From NCBI GenBank assembly GCA_039024315.1, contig JBCCQN010000028.1:1-53504 (forward strand): 53,504 nt of DNA, read 5' to 3'. The position numbers and the translations under genes were made by a program. Numbering within the stretch: the stretch's first letter is position 1; each line of letters opens with the position of its first letter. This document shows positions 41,049 through 48,870 of this stretch, in pieces. The notes below the pieces were generated by a model. That model saw only the letters and a program-made list of their open reading frames with translations, was not told the DNA's origin and did no database searches. The DNA comes from JBCAWW01 sp039024315 (GTDB lineage Bacteria > Bacteroidota > Bacteroidia > J057).

Positions 41049-43136
41049 ATGTTACTAGCTACACTACAATTGGGTACCCTGGATTGGGTTATCATTGGGG
41101 CATATTTCATCTTCGTTTTATTCGTGGGCCTTTGGTTTTCACGGCGTAGTGGCAATAGTGCTGCAGATTTTTTTCTTTCTGGTCGCAGTATGCCTTGGTG
41201 GCTTTTGGGGGTTTCGATGGTAGCTACTACCTTTTCTGCTGATACCCCCAATCTCGTTACAGACTTAGTGCGCAAGGATGGTGTAGCTGGTAATTGGGGC
41301 TGGTGGGCCTTTTTGCTTACAGGCATGCTGACAGTTTTTGTTTATGCCAAGCTCTGGCGCCGCTCTGAAGTCATGACCGATATCGAATTTTATGAGCTTC
41401 GTTACAGTGGCAAAGCGGCGGCTTTTTTGCGAGGGTTCAGAGCTTTATATCTAGGCTTAGTTTTCAATACCCTAGTTATGGGAACTGTCTCGTTGGCTGC
41501 TGTCAAGTTTGGAGAAATCATGCTGGGCATGCCGGGCTGGCAAACCTTATTGATTGCCGGTACGATTACACTGGCATACAGTGCTTTTGGTGGCTTAAAG
41601 GCCGTAATTGTTACTGATTTTGTACAATTTATTTTAGCAATGATAGGCTCCATCTGGGCCTGTCTCTATATTTTGGATTTGGATACTGTTGGAGGACTCA
41701 GCAATCTTCTAGCAGATGAAGGGGTGATAAATAAGCTGAGTTTATGGCCAGACTTTAGCGATGCTGCTAGCTGGATGCCAATTTTGGTCGTGCCTTTAGC
41801 AGTACAATGGTGGGCTTCCTACTATCCCGGCGCTGAGCCAGGAGGGGGAGGTTACATCGCCCAACGTATGTTTTCTGCGAAGGATGAACGCAATGCAATT
41901 GGGGCTACCTTGTTATTTAACATTGCGCACTATGCACTCAGACCATGGCCTTGGATTTTGATTGCCTTGGCATCATTGATGTTATTCCCGATGGACTTCG
42001 ATGGCAATGAAGCGATTTCTCAAGACGCGAGTCTCCTAAACAGCAAAATCACGCCTAATAAAGTCGAAAACCTTGCCCAATTAGAAGCCGGTTTAGTTTA
42101 CTACAGAGATAATGAATTGGACCAAAAGGAAACCGCCGAAATTGCCAAGTTTAATTCGTACATCCAAGCGGTCAAGTCTAACGCAGACAACACAGATATT
42201 CTTACTTGGGCTTATCTATACTCACAAAAAAACCTCGACGCCAAAGGTACTCTCAAGGCAATCGAAGACCGAGAGGATCCTCTAGTAAGCAGAGGCCTAG
42301 TAAGAATGTATATTTTTCAGCCTAATACGTCCATCAACAAACTGGGGCATGACCTTGGCTATCCCTTGATGTTGACATTTTTGCCCGTTGGCCTTTTGGG
42401 TTTGGTAGCCGCTGCCTTAATTGCCGCTTTTATGTCGACTATGTCCACCCAGCTCAACCTTGGGGCTTCTTATCTTGTCAATGACTTTTACCAACGCTTC
42501 ATCAAACCCGATGCGACGCAAAAAGAATTGGTCAACTCTGGCCGCCTATTTACCGTTGTCTCTATGGTCATAGGGGCCGCGCTAGGCTTAGTGTTGGAAA
42601 GTGCTGGCCAAGCTTTTGATCTCTTATTATTGTTAGGAGCAGGTACGGGTTTGATCTACATTCTGCGTTGGTTTTGGTGGCGAATCAATGCCTACACTGA
42701 GATTGTTGCCATGATCGCCTCTTTGATTATTGCTGGCTATTTTAGCTTTTTCGATGAAACCACAGCATCGCACTTAAAGATTATCTACGGAGCACTCTTG
42801 ACTACTTTAGTTTGGATAGTTGCTACCTTCTTTACGCCTCAAACTGATGAAAAAACGCTACAAAACTTCTATCAAAAAATTCGTCCAGGCGGACCGGGCT
42901 GGGACGCAGTAGTTAGCCGTTCCCAAAATTCCGATCTACCTTTGACCAAAAGTCAAGGACAACTGCCGCTCGAAATCGCTTGCTTTTTGATTGGTAGTAT
43001 TACGGTTTATGCCGCTTTATTTGCAACGGGTTTCTGGATTTATGGCGAGACTACCCATGCAATTATTTCGACCATTCTGGCGATTGGTGGCGGAGCTTTC
43101 CTGTTTAGGGTATGGAATATGCTTAAGACCGAGTAG
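41049..43136 (+). CDS. Sodium:solute symporter family transporter with soluble insertion
   Basis: Inner-membrane Na+-coupled transporter of the SSS family (APC-like five-helix inverted-repeat fold). The 695-residue protein opens with DWVIIGAYFIFVLFVGLWF and has ADFFLSGRSMPWWLLGVSMVATTFSADTP near 39-67 (sodium/substrate region), YSAFGGLKAVIVTDFVQFI near 177-195 and the late signature AALIAAFMSTMSTQLNLGASY near 455-475. Between helices around residues 318-432 there is a hydrophilic, alpha-helical insertion of about 115 residues (ENLAQLEAGLVYYRDN..., TWAYLYSQKNLDAKGTLKAI). Substrate unknown. It is convergent with the creatininase-family gene, so not clearly co-regulated with it. Confidence 0.93.
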   Translation: MLLATLQLGTLDWVIIGAYFIFVLFVGLWFSRRSGNSAADFFLSGRSMPWWLLGVSMVATTFSADTPNLVTDLVRKDGVAGNWGWWAFLLTGMLTVFVYAKLWRRSEVMTDIEFYELRYSGKAAAFLRGFRALYLGLVFNTLVMGTVSLAAVKFGEIMLGMPGWQTLLIAGTITLAYSAFGGLKAVIVTDFVQFILAMIGSIWACLYILDLDTVGGLSNLLADEGVINKLSLWPDFSDAASWMPILVVPLAVQWWASYYPGAEPGGGGYIAQRMFSAKDERNAIGATLLFNIAHYALRPWPWILIALASLMLFPMDFDGNEAISQDASLLNSKITPNKVENLAQLEAGLVYYRDNELDQKETAEIAKFNSYIQAVKSNADNTDILTWAYLYSQKNLDAKGTLKAIEDREDPLVSRGLVRMYIFQPNTSINKLGHDLGYPLMLTFLPVGLLGLVAAALIAAFMSTMSTQLNLGASYLVNDFYQRFIKPDATQKELVNSGRLFTVVSMVIGAALGLVLESAGQAFDLLLLLGAGTGLIYILRWFWWRINAYTEIVAMIASLIIAGYFSFFDETTASHLKIIYGALLTTLVWIVATFFTPQTDEKTLQNFYQKIRPGGPGWDAVVSRSQNSDLPLTKSQGQLPLEIACFLIGSITVYAALFATGFWIYGETTHAIISTILAIGGGAFLFRVWNMLKTE

Positions 43137-43149
43137 GTGTAAAAAGACA

Positions 43150-43239
43150 AAAGTATTTAGACAGTAGTGTTGGTATTGAGACCTTGGATAATTAAGCCAT
43201 ACGTTTCATCAATACCTCTTCTCTCTGTACTGAATACTT
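43150..43239 (+). repeat. Interspersed intergenic repeat, copy C
   Basis: AAGTATTTAGACAGTAG ... CTCTGTACTGAATACT, same orientation and length as copy A (21852-21960). It lacks the palindrome TCCCGAAAGCTTTCGGGA, and the sequence resumes directly with TTTTTACTCTATATT, similar to TTCTACTCTTTACTT after the palindrome in copy A. It begins 14 bases after the symporter stop. Confidence 0.75.
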
Positions 43240-43311
43240 TTTACTCTATATTCAAAAAGAAAGGGAAGTCGTCATGCGTCCCTATTTTTTGGTCAATTTT
43301 GTTTGGGGGAG

Positions 43312-43362
43312 CTGCTGCACAGAACGCTTCTCTTTAGCTCAAATAAGCGTTCTGCGCAGCAG
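43312..43362. repeat. 18-bp inverted repeat between convergent genes
   Basis: CTGCTGCACAGAACGCTT (43312-43329) and AAGCGTTCTGCGCAGCAG (43345-43362) pair at 17 of 18 positions around a 15-base loop. It lies 9 bases beyond the creatininase stop. No T run follows on either strand. It may act as a shared mRNA end stabiliser for the two convergent genes. Confidence 0.7.
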
Positions 43363-43370
43363 TAAAAATC

Positions 43371-44135
43371 CTACTCATATAGATCTAGATGATCGCTCTC
43401 TGCCAACTCCACAAAGAAGTCAGCAATATTAGCCGCACAACTTTCGAGAAAACGAGCACCTTTGTCAGCGGTAGAAGCACTGGGGTCCCCTACTCCAGTA
43501 TCGGCCGTAACCTTGGTCCATTGGCGCTGAGAAGTAACCCATCCTTCGCGTAAACCTTTGATCTTCCATTGGCGAGCCGCTCCGTCTCCTGCAGCATTCA
43601 AAGGACGACAAAGCTCAGGATGAATATGCATCATTACGCTGGTTTCTAACTCTCCTGCATGATCACCAAGATGATCAAAATAGTCGGCCCAGTCTCCTCC
43701 AGCCATAAACCAATTGACCGCGCAAACAAACATATCCGGAAAATCTATCGCTAACTCGCGGATCATGGTCTTGAAATTATTACCGCCATGTCCGTTAAAG
43801 ATGATAAACTTACGGATACCGGCACGCTGCACCACATCTACCAAATCCTTCAAAATCGCATATTGGGTAGAGGGATTGAGATTCATACATAGGGAGATAT
43901 CTAACTGCCCCGTGTTGATACCAAAAGGCATATTGGGCAAGACAACTACTTTGGCATCGCGTTCCCACGCCCGTTTGGCAGATTCGGCGACTAACCATTC
44001 ATTTTGATAGTTATCGGTGGCATATGGCAGATGATAGTTGTGGGCCTCAGTAGCCCCCCAAGGCAATACAGCCACTGAGAAGTCCGTATTTTGCACGGCT
44101 TCCCAATTGGTTTCAGCGAGAATGTAGGGTCTCAT
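43371..44135 (-). CDS. Creatininase family amidohydrolase
   Basis: Metal-dependent amidohydrolase of the creatininase/MftE/FAPy-deformylase family. From the ATG at 44135 it has 254 residues; a longer TTG-start form would overlap the upstream gene and adds no family sequence. Metal ligands are visible: Glu and His in GATEAHNYHLPYATD (and its Asp), His in FNGHGGNNF and Glu in GDHAGELETS. The reaction is not fixed by sequence; candidates include creatinine, formamide or peptide amides. It begins 4 bases after the YhdH-type gene, so it is the last gene of an arsR-oxidoreductase operon. Confidence 0.9.
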   Translation of the reverse strand: MRPYILAETNWEAVQNTDFSVAVLPWGATEAHNYHLPYATDNYQNEWLVAESAKRAWERDAKVVVLPNMPFGINTGQLDISLCMNLNPSTQYAILKDLVDVVQRAGIRKFIIFNGHGGNNFKTMIRELAIDFPDMFVCAVNWFMAGGDWADYFDHLGDHAGELETSVMMHIHPELCRPLNAAGDGAARQWKIKGLREGWVTSQRQWTKVTADTGVGDPSASTADKGARFLESCAANIADFFVELAESDHLDLYE

Positions 44136-44139
44136 GATA

Positions 44140-45141
44140 TTAATGTTCGTGCTTGACAATAACACGACCTTGGTTATCGCCCGCAAGGATTTTATCTAGA
44201 TAGGGATCAAGTTCTTCTAGCGTGATATGGGTAGCGATCCGCTCTAAATTAGGGACTCTCCAATCGGTGGCTAATTTTTGCCATACTTTTAAGCGTTCCG
44301 CGCGCGGAAAAGTAGCAGAATCGATCCCCAGCAAGTTGACACCATTTAAAATGAATGGATAAACGGTCAAATTGAGATCATGCGATCCCACTAGTCCACA
44401 GGCAGCAACATTGCCTTCGCGGGAGCAAGTTTTGATGAGCGTAGCCAAGGTATTGCCCCCTACGGTATCGATGGCACCGGCCCATTTGGGACGCAGCAAG
44501 GGCCTGCCAGTTTGATCATCAACATCAGCTCTAGACAAAATTTCTTTCGCGCCCAGGTCCTTGAGATAATCGTGAGCCGAAGCCTTACCAGTCACAGCAA
44601 ACACTTCATAGCCTGCTTTTGCTAGTATGCCCACGGCCAGACTACCGACTCCTCCGCTTGCGCCACTCACGACGATAGGGCCGGCGGCTGGATGCTGACC
44701 TTGTTTTTCCATTTTGTAGAGGCCAATCGCGGCAGTAAAGCCACCAGTTCCGACTATCATGGCTTCTTCTAGGGTATATCCATCTGGCAAGGGCACCACC
44801 CACTCTGCGGGGACTCTAATATAAGCGCCAAAGCCGCCATCGGTATTCATACCGAGATCAAAGCCGGTAACTAGGACCTTATCACCTGCAGCAAATGCTG
44901 AATTTGAACTTTCTGCTACCACTCCGGCCGCATCGATACCGGGTGTATGGGGGAAATTACGAGTAACGCCTTTGTGCCCAGAGGAAGAGAGGGCATCTTT
45001 ATAATTAAGGGCAGCAAAGTGGACTTGGATCAATACTTCACCTGTTGGCAGATCATCGGTAGAACGGGAGACAATCGCACGCTCAAATTGGCCTTTGCTT
45101 GATTCGGTAATCCGCAAGGCTTTAAAATTTACTGGGGGCAT
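44140..45141 (-). CDS. YhdH/YhfP family quinone oxidoreductase (acrylyl-CoA reductase-like)
   Basis: Zinc-independent medium-chain dehydrogenase/reductase using NADPH on alpha,beta-unsaturated carbonyls; the family includes AcuI/YhdH acrylyl-CoA reductases. The 333-residue protein has FAALNYKDALSSSGHKGV near 48-65, NFPHTPGIDAAGVV (PGID), GTGGFTAAIGLYKME near 131-145 and the coenzyme-binding VVSGASGGVGSLAVGI near 157-172. No zinc-binding cysteine cluster is seen. It lies 13 bases after arsR and 4 bases before the creatininase-family gene. The small regulator upstream suggests induction by an electrophile or metal, which is inference. Confidence 0.9.
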   Translation of the reverse strand: MPPVNFKALRITESSKGQFERAIVSRSTDDLPTGEVLIQVHFAALNYKDALSSSGHKGVTRNFPHTPGIDAAGVVAESSNSAFAAGDKVLVTGFDLGMNTDGGFGAYIRVPAEWVVPLPDGYTLEEAMIVGTGGFTAAIGLYKMEKQGQHPAAGPIVVSGASGGVGSLAVGILAKAGYEVFAVTGKASAHDYLKDLGAKEILSRADVDDQTGRPLLRPKWAGAIDTVGGNTLATLIKTCSREGNVAACGLVGSHDLNLTVYPFILNGVNLLGIDSATFPRAERLKVWQKLATDWRVPNLERIATHITLEELDPYLDKILAGDNQGRVIVKHEH

Positions 45142-45154
45142 AGTTTAAGTTAGC

Positions 45155-45460
45155 TTAACAAGTAGTACACTCGTTTACGCACTGAAGTAGTTGCGCAATT
45201 TGTTGGTTTTGAATTTGATAAAGAATGCTTTTGCCATTTCGATCTGAGCCAAGCACCCCAACATCTTCCAAAGCTTTGAGGTGTTGCGAGGCATTGGATT
45301 GGCTAATACCGACCTTATTATATATGTCTGTTACGGTCAATGCTCCACTTTCTAAGAGCAGATCAATGATAGCAAGTCGGACGGGATGGCTCACTGTTTT
45401 CATGAGGCGGGCTACTCGCTTAAGTTTTTCGGGATCAGTCCTTAGGCTTATGGCATTCAT
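45155..45460 (-). CDS. ArsR family transcriptional regulator with C-terminal cysteines
   Basis: Small winged-helix repressor. From the ATG at 45460 it has 101 residues; the TTG at 45496 lies inside a hairpin and is unlikely. The DNA-binding pattern is complete: MKTVSHPVRLAIIDLLLESGALTVTDIYNKVGISQSNASQHLKALEDVGVL. Instead of the classic ELCVCDL metal box it has a C-terminal C-x3-C-x2-C group, Cys94, Cys98 and Cys101 (the last residue), which could bind metal or sense thiol-reactive compounds. It is the first gene of the oxidoreductase-creatininase operon and is probably its autoregulated repressor. Confidence 0.9.
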   Translation of the reverse strand: MNAISLRTDPEKLKRVARLMKTVSHPVRLAIIDLLLESGALTVTDIYNKVGISQSNASQHLKALEDVGVLGSDRNGKSILYQIQNQQIAQLLQCVNECTTC

Positions 45461-45473
45461 ATGCTTAAGATAC

Positions 45474-45507
45474 AAATAAAAGAGCCCTACAGGCAAAAGC
45501 CTGAGGG
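45474..45507 (-). terminator. Hairpin terminator or attenuator ahead of arsR
   Basis: Minus strand CCCTCAGGC (45507-45499), TTTT loop, GCCTGTAGGG (45494-45485), then CTCTTTTATTT. It can end the small T9SS transcript, 32 bases after its stop. It stops only 14 bases before the arsR ATG, so any arsR promoter must overlap it or arsR depends on read-through. Confidence 0.6.
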
Positions 45508-45538
45508 TGGGCGGGTCTCAATTATGTGTAAAAATTTC

Positions 45539-46222
45539 TTAGCGAATAAGGATCCTTTGAGTCCAAGCTTCAGATGCATCTTCGATGCGAATGATATACA
45601 TACCTTGGCTCAATTCGCTGACAGGCAATAAATAACGGCCAACAATTCCTTCGCCGATACCAACATATTGCCGCAATAATACTCTCCCACTTAGATCCAT
45701 CAACATCACCTCATAAGAACTCAGGCTTTGCTGAGAAAACTCTAAATTGAGATAAGCAGGGTCAGAGTGAGGATATACATGAATACTGGCAGGTGAGAGG
45801 CGGAAGATGGACTGTTCTGGAGAGTAATGGATTGTACCATCCTTCATAACCTGCTTGACACGGTAAACAAAAAGACCATTCTTTTTTCGCTTCATTTGAT
45901 CTATAAAGCGAAGGTTTGTGGTGCCTTTATGCTTTCTACTGACATTGATTCCTCCTATAGCAAGGTAGGCATCAGCGTTGATTTTGCGCTCAATAAGATA
46001 ATGAGAAACGTTTGATTGTTCGACTGCTTCCCAATTAATCAACACTTGATCATTCAGTTCGCGAATGATGAAGCTATTGAAGTACGCATTGGATTTTTCT
46101 AGGCTAGAAGCAACAGTCCCGCTTCCAGGCATAGCACTGGAAATAGTAGCGGCAAAAGCGTCTCCTCCACAAAATAGAGTAGTGAGAAAAAGCGACGCAA
46201 TCAGGCAAAGGTAGCGGATCAT
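45539..46222 (-). CDS. Small secreted protein with T9SS type A sorting domain
   Basis: From the ATG at 46222 it has 227 residues with a signal peptide (MIRYLCLIASLFLTTLFCGG..., ending near AFAA); a TTG 16 codons upstream would hide it. Residues about 45-145 resemble a fibronectin type III-like module of the kind placed before T9SS tails: VLINWEAVEQSNVSHYLIERK, RFIDQMKRKKNGLFVYRVKQV, DGTIHYSPEQSIFRL. The last 80 residues are the type A sorting domain (IHVYPHSDPAYLNLEFSQQ, VMLMDLSGRVLLRQYVG, SQGMYIIRIED, TQRILIR). With no other domain it may be a surface adhesin or scaffold. Confidence 0.85.
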   Translation of the reverse strand: MIRYLCLIASLFLTTLFCGGDAFAATISSAMPGSGTVASSLEKSNAYFNSFIIRELNDQVLINWEAVEQSNVSHYLIERKINADAYLAIGGINVSRKHKGTTNLRFIDQMKRKKNGLFVYRVKQVMKDGTIHYSPEQSIFRLSPASIHVYPHSDPAYLNLEFSQQSLSSYEVMLMDLSGRVLLRQYVGIGEGIVGRYLLPVSELSQGMYIIRIEDASEAWTQRILIR

Positions 46223-46544
46223 AGCTTTGCGATTGTCTAGAGTTTCAGAGTTAACAAGTGTAACAAGCAAGGAAAAAGTGATACCCCTTAAATAGATTAT
46301 ATCTTACTTTCTCGGACACTAATTTACGATTTAAAGATTACCATGCTCTGTAAATGTAATAATTAAACCGAAAATGCACTTTTTTTTATACACAGTGACC
46401 AAATATGTGGATTATTGCTAAAACATACGAATCTTTTTATAAATATTACTGTTTTATGCAGCTAATCGCCACGTAAGATTCGTCCCTTTTGGTGTGTATT
46501 ATTGGCAATTTTTTTTCGTTTTTCCTTCAAATCATACATCAAAA
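46223..46544. other. 322-base divergent intergenic region
   Basis: AT-rich gap between two divergently transcribed T9SS protein genes. It contains a perfect 9-bp inverted repeat, ACGAATCTT (46427-46435) and AAGATTCGT (46475-46483), 62-118 bases before the plus-strand ATG. No exact TAnnTTTG box was found on either strand in proper position. Otherwise nothing recognisable. Confidence 0.55.
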
Positions 46545-47780
46545 ATGGCTACATTCCGCAAATTAACCCTATTCGGTAGTTTTTGGCTCTTCACAAGCCT
46601 GCTCTTAAGTCAGAGCCCTGATGGCGATATTTTTGGCATCAATCGACATGGTACAGAGGCCGGATTATTTGCGATCAACTACCCAAGTGAGACATATTTG
46701 GCGATAGACTCCGCGGCCCCACAAGATCTATGCCTAAATTCCGAAAATCTCTTCATGAATGTAAATTTTTCGGGTACAGCAAATGATTTTATCTTTCAAT
46801 ATCGCCTATCTGACTTCCAAAAAACCGATTCTTTAGCCCTTTCATGCTATCGAATTGCCAATTGGCAAGACAATATTCTTGCTTTATGCGATTCGATGCC
46901 TTTTGTACGTGTCTTCAATCCACTACAAGGATGGAGTAATATACTACAGTTGGATAGCACCAAGGTCCCAAATCGACCATTGGAGGTCATTACAGCGGAT
47001 GACAAGGCTTATTTGCTCTACCCCCAATCCCTCCAAGTCATCAGCCTTAGTCAAGGCGATACCCTAGGCACTTACCCAACTCCGCATCCCTTTCCAGCTG
47101 TTGGTTACAACACCAGTATAAGTCAGGATACTGAAAATCTTTACGTAGGGGTGGCCTATGCTACGGGAGCGATCCGTAGCTCATTATTAAAAGTTGCCAA
47201 AGCCGATATGGTGGTTGAAACAGCCTATCACAAAGAATTTAGGGATTTTTTTTCTCCACCGGTCCCCTACCGAGACAAAGTATTTGTTTATACATATAGT
47301 GATCACTACTCTATTTCACAGGACAGTTTATTCGAATTTGTGCACGTTTTGACCGAAACAGTCTTAACGGCAGATACAAGTAGTGAACAAATTTTTATCT
47401 GGGATTTACTCAACCAAAGGCTCAGTTTGGAGTATCAGGGGCAGCGTTCCAATGGAATTGGTCTCCTCCAAAAACCGGACAAAGCCCTCTGGCGTGCAGA
47501 GAGTCAAGGAGTAGCGATAGCGCCCGACTTGAGCTTACAATTTGCTGTATACCCTAATCCAAGCGAGGAATTACTCCAAATAGACTTACCAATATCTACG
47601 GGCAAATTACATCTAACTTTGCTTGATTTTTCAGGCCGGCTACTCGCCGAACGCGAAGTCGTCAATCAGCAAAGGATTAGCTGGGAATTAGCGCCAAACT
47701 ATCCAGCCCAATTTATCTTATCCATCAGGACTGAAGATGGGTGTTCTGCGAGCAGAATCATACAAAAAAGAGGATACTAA
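46545..47780 (+). CDS. Secreted protein with T9SS type A sorting domain, probable beta-propeller
   Basis: From the ATG at 46545 it has 411 residues and a signal peptide ending near LLLSQS (a GTG 17 codons upstream is in frame but would bury it). The body (about 35-320) has repeating strands such as DGDIFGINRHGTEAGLFAIN, YRLSDFQKTDSLALSCYRIA and TYPTPHPFPAVGYNTSISQD, suggesting a beta-propeller, but no named family is recognised. The C-terminal 80 residues are a type A domain (FAVYPNPSEELLQIDLP, LTLLDFSGRLLAEREVV, IQKRGY). Its stop codon overlaps the stop of the convergent cyclase gene by 4 bases (47777-47780). Confidence 0.8.
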   Translation: MATFRKLTLFGSFWLFTSLLLSQSPDGDIFGINRHGTEAGLFAINYPSETYLAIDSAAPQDLCLNSENLFMNVNFSGTANDFIFQYRLSDFQKTDSLALSCYRIANWQDNILALCDSMPFVRVFNPLQGWSNILQLDSTKVPNRPLEVITADDKAYLLYPQSLQVISLSQGDTLGTYPTPHPFPAVGYNTSISQDTENLYVGVAYATGAIRSSLLKVAKADMVVETAYHKEFRDFFSPPVPYRDKVFVYTYSDHYSISQDSLFEFVHVLTETVLTADTSSEQIFIWDLLNQRLSLEYQGQRSNGIGLLQKPDKALWRAESQGVAIAPDLSLQFAVYPNPSEELLQIDLPISTGKLHLTLLDFSGRLLAEREVVNQQRISWELAPNYPAQFILSIRTEDGCSASRIIQKRGY

Positions 47781-48865
47781 GCATTGCGGTCCATAACCTG
47801 ATAGACCTGAATCTTTTCTCGCTTGCCTTTGACCTCAATCGGTCCCCAAGCGTTTGTCTGTACGTGGTCAGCTACTTTTTCGAACACACTTTGGCTAATC
47901 AGGATTGAATTAGGTGATTCCTTGGTCAGGGTTTCGATGCGTTTACCAGTATTGACAGTATCGCCCGTGACTGAATAGGAGATCTTATCTTCAGAGCCGA
48001 GATTACCAGCGACGACTAGACCGGAGTTGATCCCGATCCCAATTTCGATCTCGTGTCCCATTTTTTCGCGATAACGCTCATTGAGAAGTTCGCATTTTTT
48101 GAGCATCTCAAGGGCGCAGAGAACCGCTTTGATTTCGTGGTCAGTAGTAGCAATGGGAGCACCAAAACCCGCAAAGACTTCATCCCCAACAAATTGGTTG
48201 ACGGTGCCCTGATAGCGCTTGACCGCCTCAGTCATCTCCGCATAATAATCGTTGAGGAAGGCTACTACCTCGCGAGGGGATAACATCTCACTCATATTGG
48301 TAAAGCGACGGATATCGCAAAAGAGGACGGTCATCTCCTGGGTTTCACCGGCAAAGATCGACCTATCGTTCCCTGAAAGGGTACGCTCCACCACAGTCTC
48401 AGGTACATACTTCATAAAAAGCTTAAGCGTGCGTTCCTGCTCTTCTACCCGACTTTGTAATTCTTTGAGAAGGCGTTTGTTATGTTGCTGTAACTGATAA
48501 AACTGACGAGCATTTTCGATGGTCATCCTCAACTCATGCGCATCCCACGGTTTAGTAATGTAGCGGTAGATCTGCGCATCATTGATCAATTTGATGATGG
48601 CTTCCATGTCGCTGTAGCCTGTCAAAATCATGCGTACAGATTCAGGATATTCAGGCAGGGTCTTTTTGAGAAACTCCACGCCGGTCATGCCTGGCATGCG
48701 CTGATCTGTGATGATGAGATGCACAGGGCCCTCTTTGAGCCGTTCTAGGCCCTCCTCTCCACTGCGAGCCGTCCTGATATCGTACTCCCTTCTAAAAGTG
48801 GCTTTGAAGGAAACCAAGTTTTGGGGCTCGTCATCTACGTATAATATAGAAAAATCGCTAGGCAT
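47777..48865 (-). CDS. Response regulator with class III nucleotide cyclase domain
   Basis: Two-component output that makes a cyclic nucleotide. Residues 1-120 are a receiver domain (DDE at 11-13, phospho-acceptor Asp54 in IITDQRMPG, Lys in YITKPWDAHEL). A coiled coil (about 122-150) leads to the cyclase domain (about 175-340). Metal-binding Asp184 (FCDIRRFT) and Asp228 (FVGDEVFAGFG) are present, as are the transition-state Asn305 and Arg309 (VNTGKRIE). The two purine-selecting positions read Gln224 and Ser298 rather than the Lys/Asp of typical adenylate cyclases, so the product (cAMP or cGMP) is uncertain. It begins 5 bases after the propeller-type sensor kinase, its evident partner. Confidence 0.94.
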   Translation of the reverse strand: MPSDFSILYVDDEPQNLVSFKATFRREYDIRTARSGEEGLERLKEGPVHLIITDQRMPGMTGVEFLKKTLPEYPESVRMILTGYSDMEAIIKLINDAQIYRYITKPWDAHELRMTIENARQFYQLQQHNKRLLKELQSRVEEQERTLKLFMKYVPETVVERTLSGNDRSIFAGETQEMTVLFCDIRRFTNMSEMLSPREVVAFLNDYYAEMTEAVKRYQGTVNQFVGDEVFAGFGAPIATTDHEIKAVLCALEMLKKCELLNERYREKMGHEIEIGIGINSGLVVAGNLGSEDKISYSVTGDTVNTGKRIETLTKESPNSILISQSVFEKVADHVQTNAWGPIEVKGKREKIQVYQVMDRNA

Positions 48866-48870
48866 TTAGA

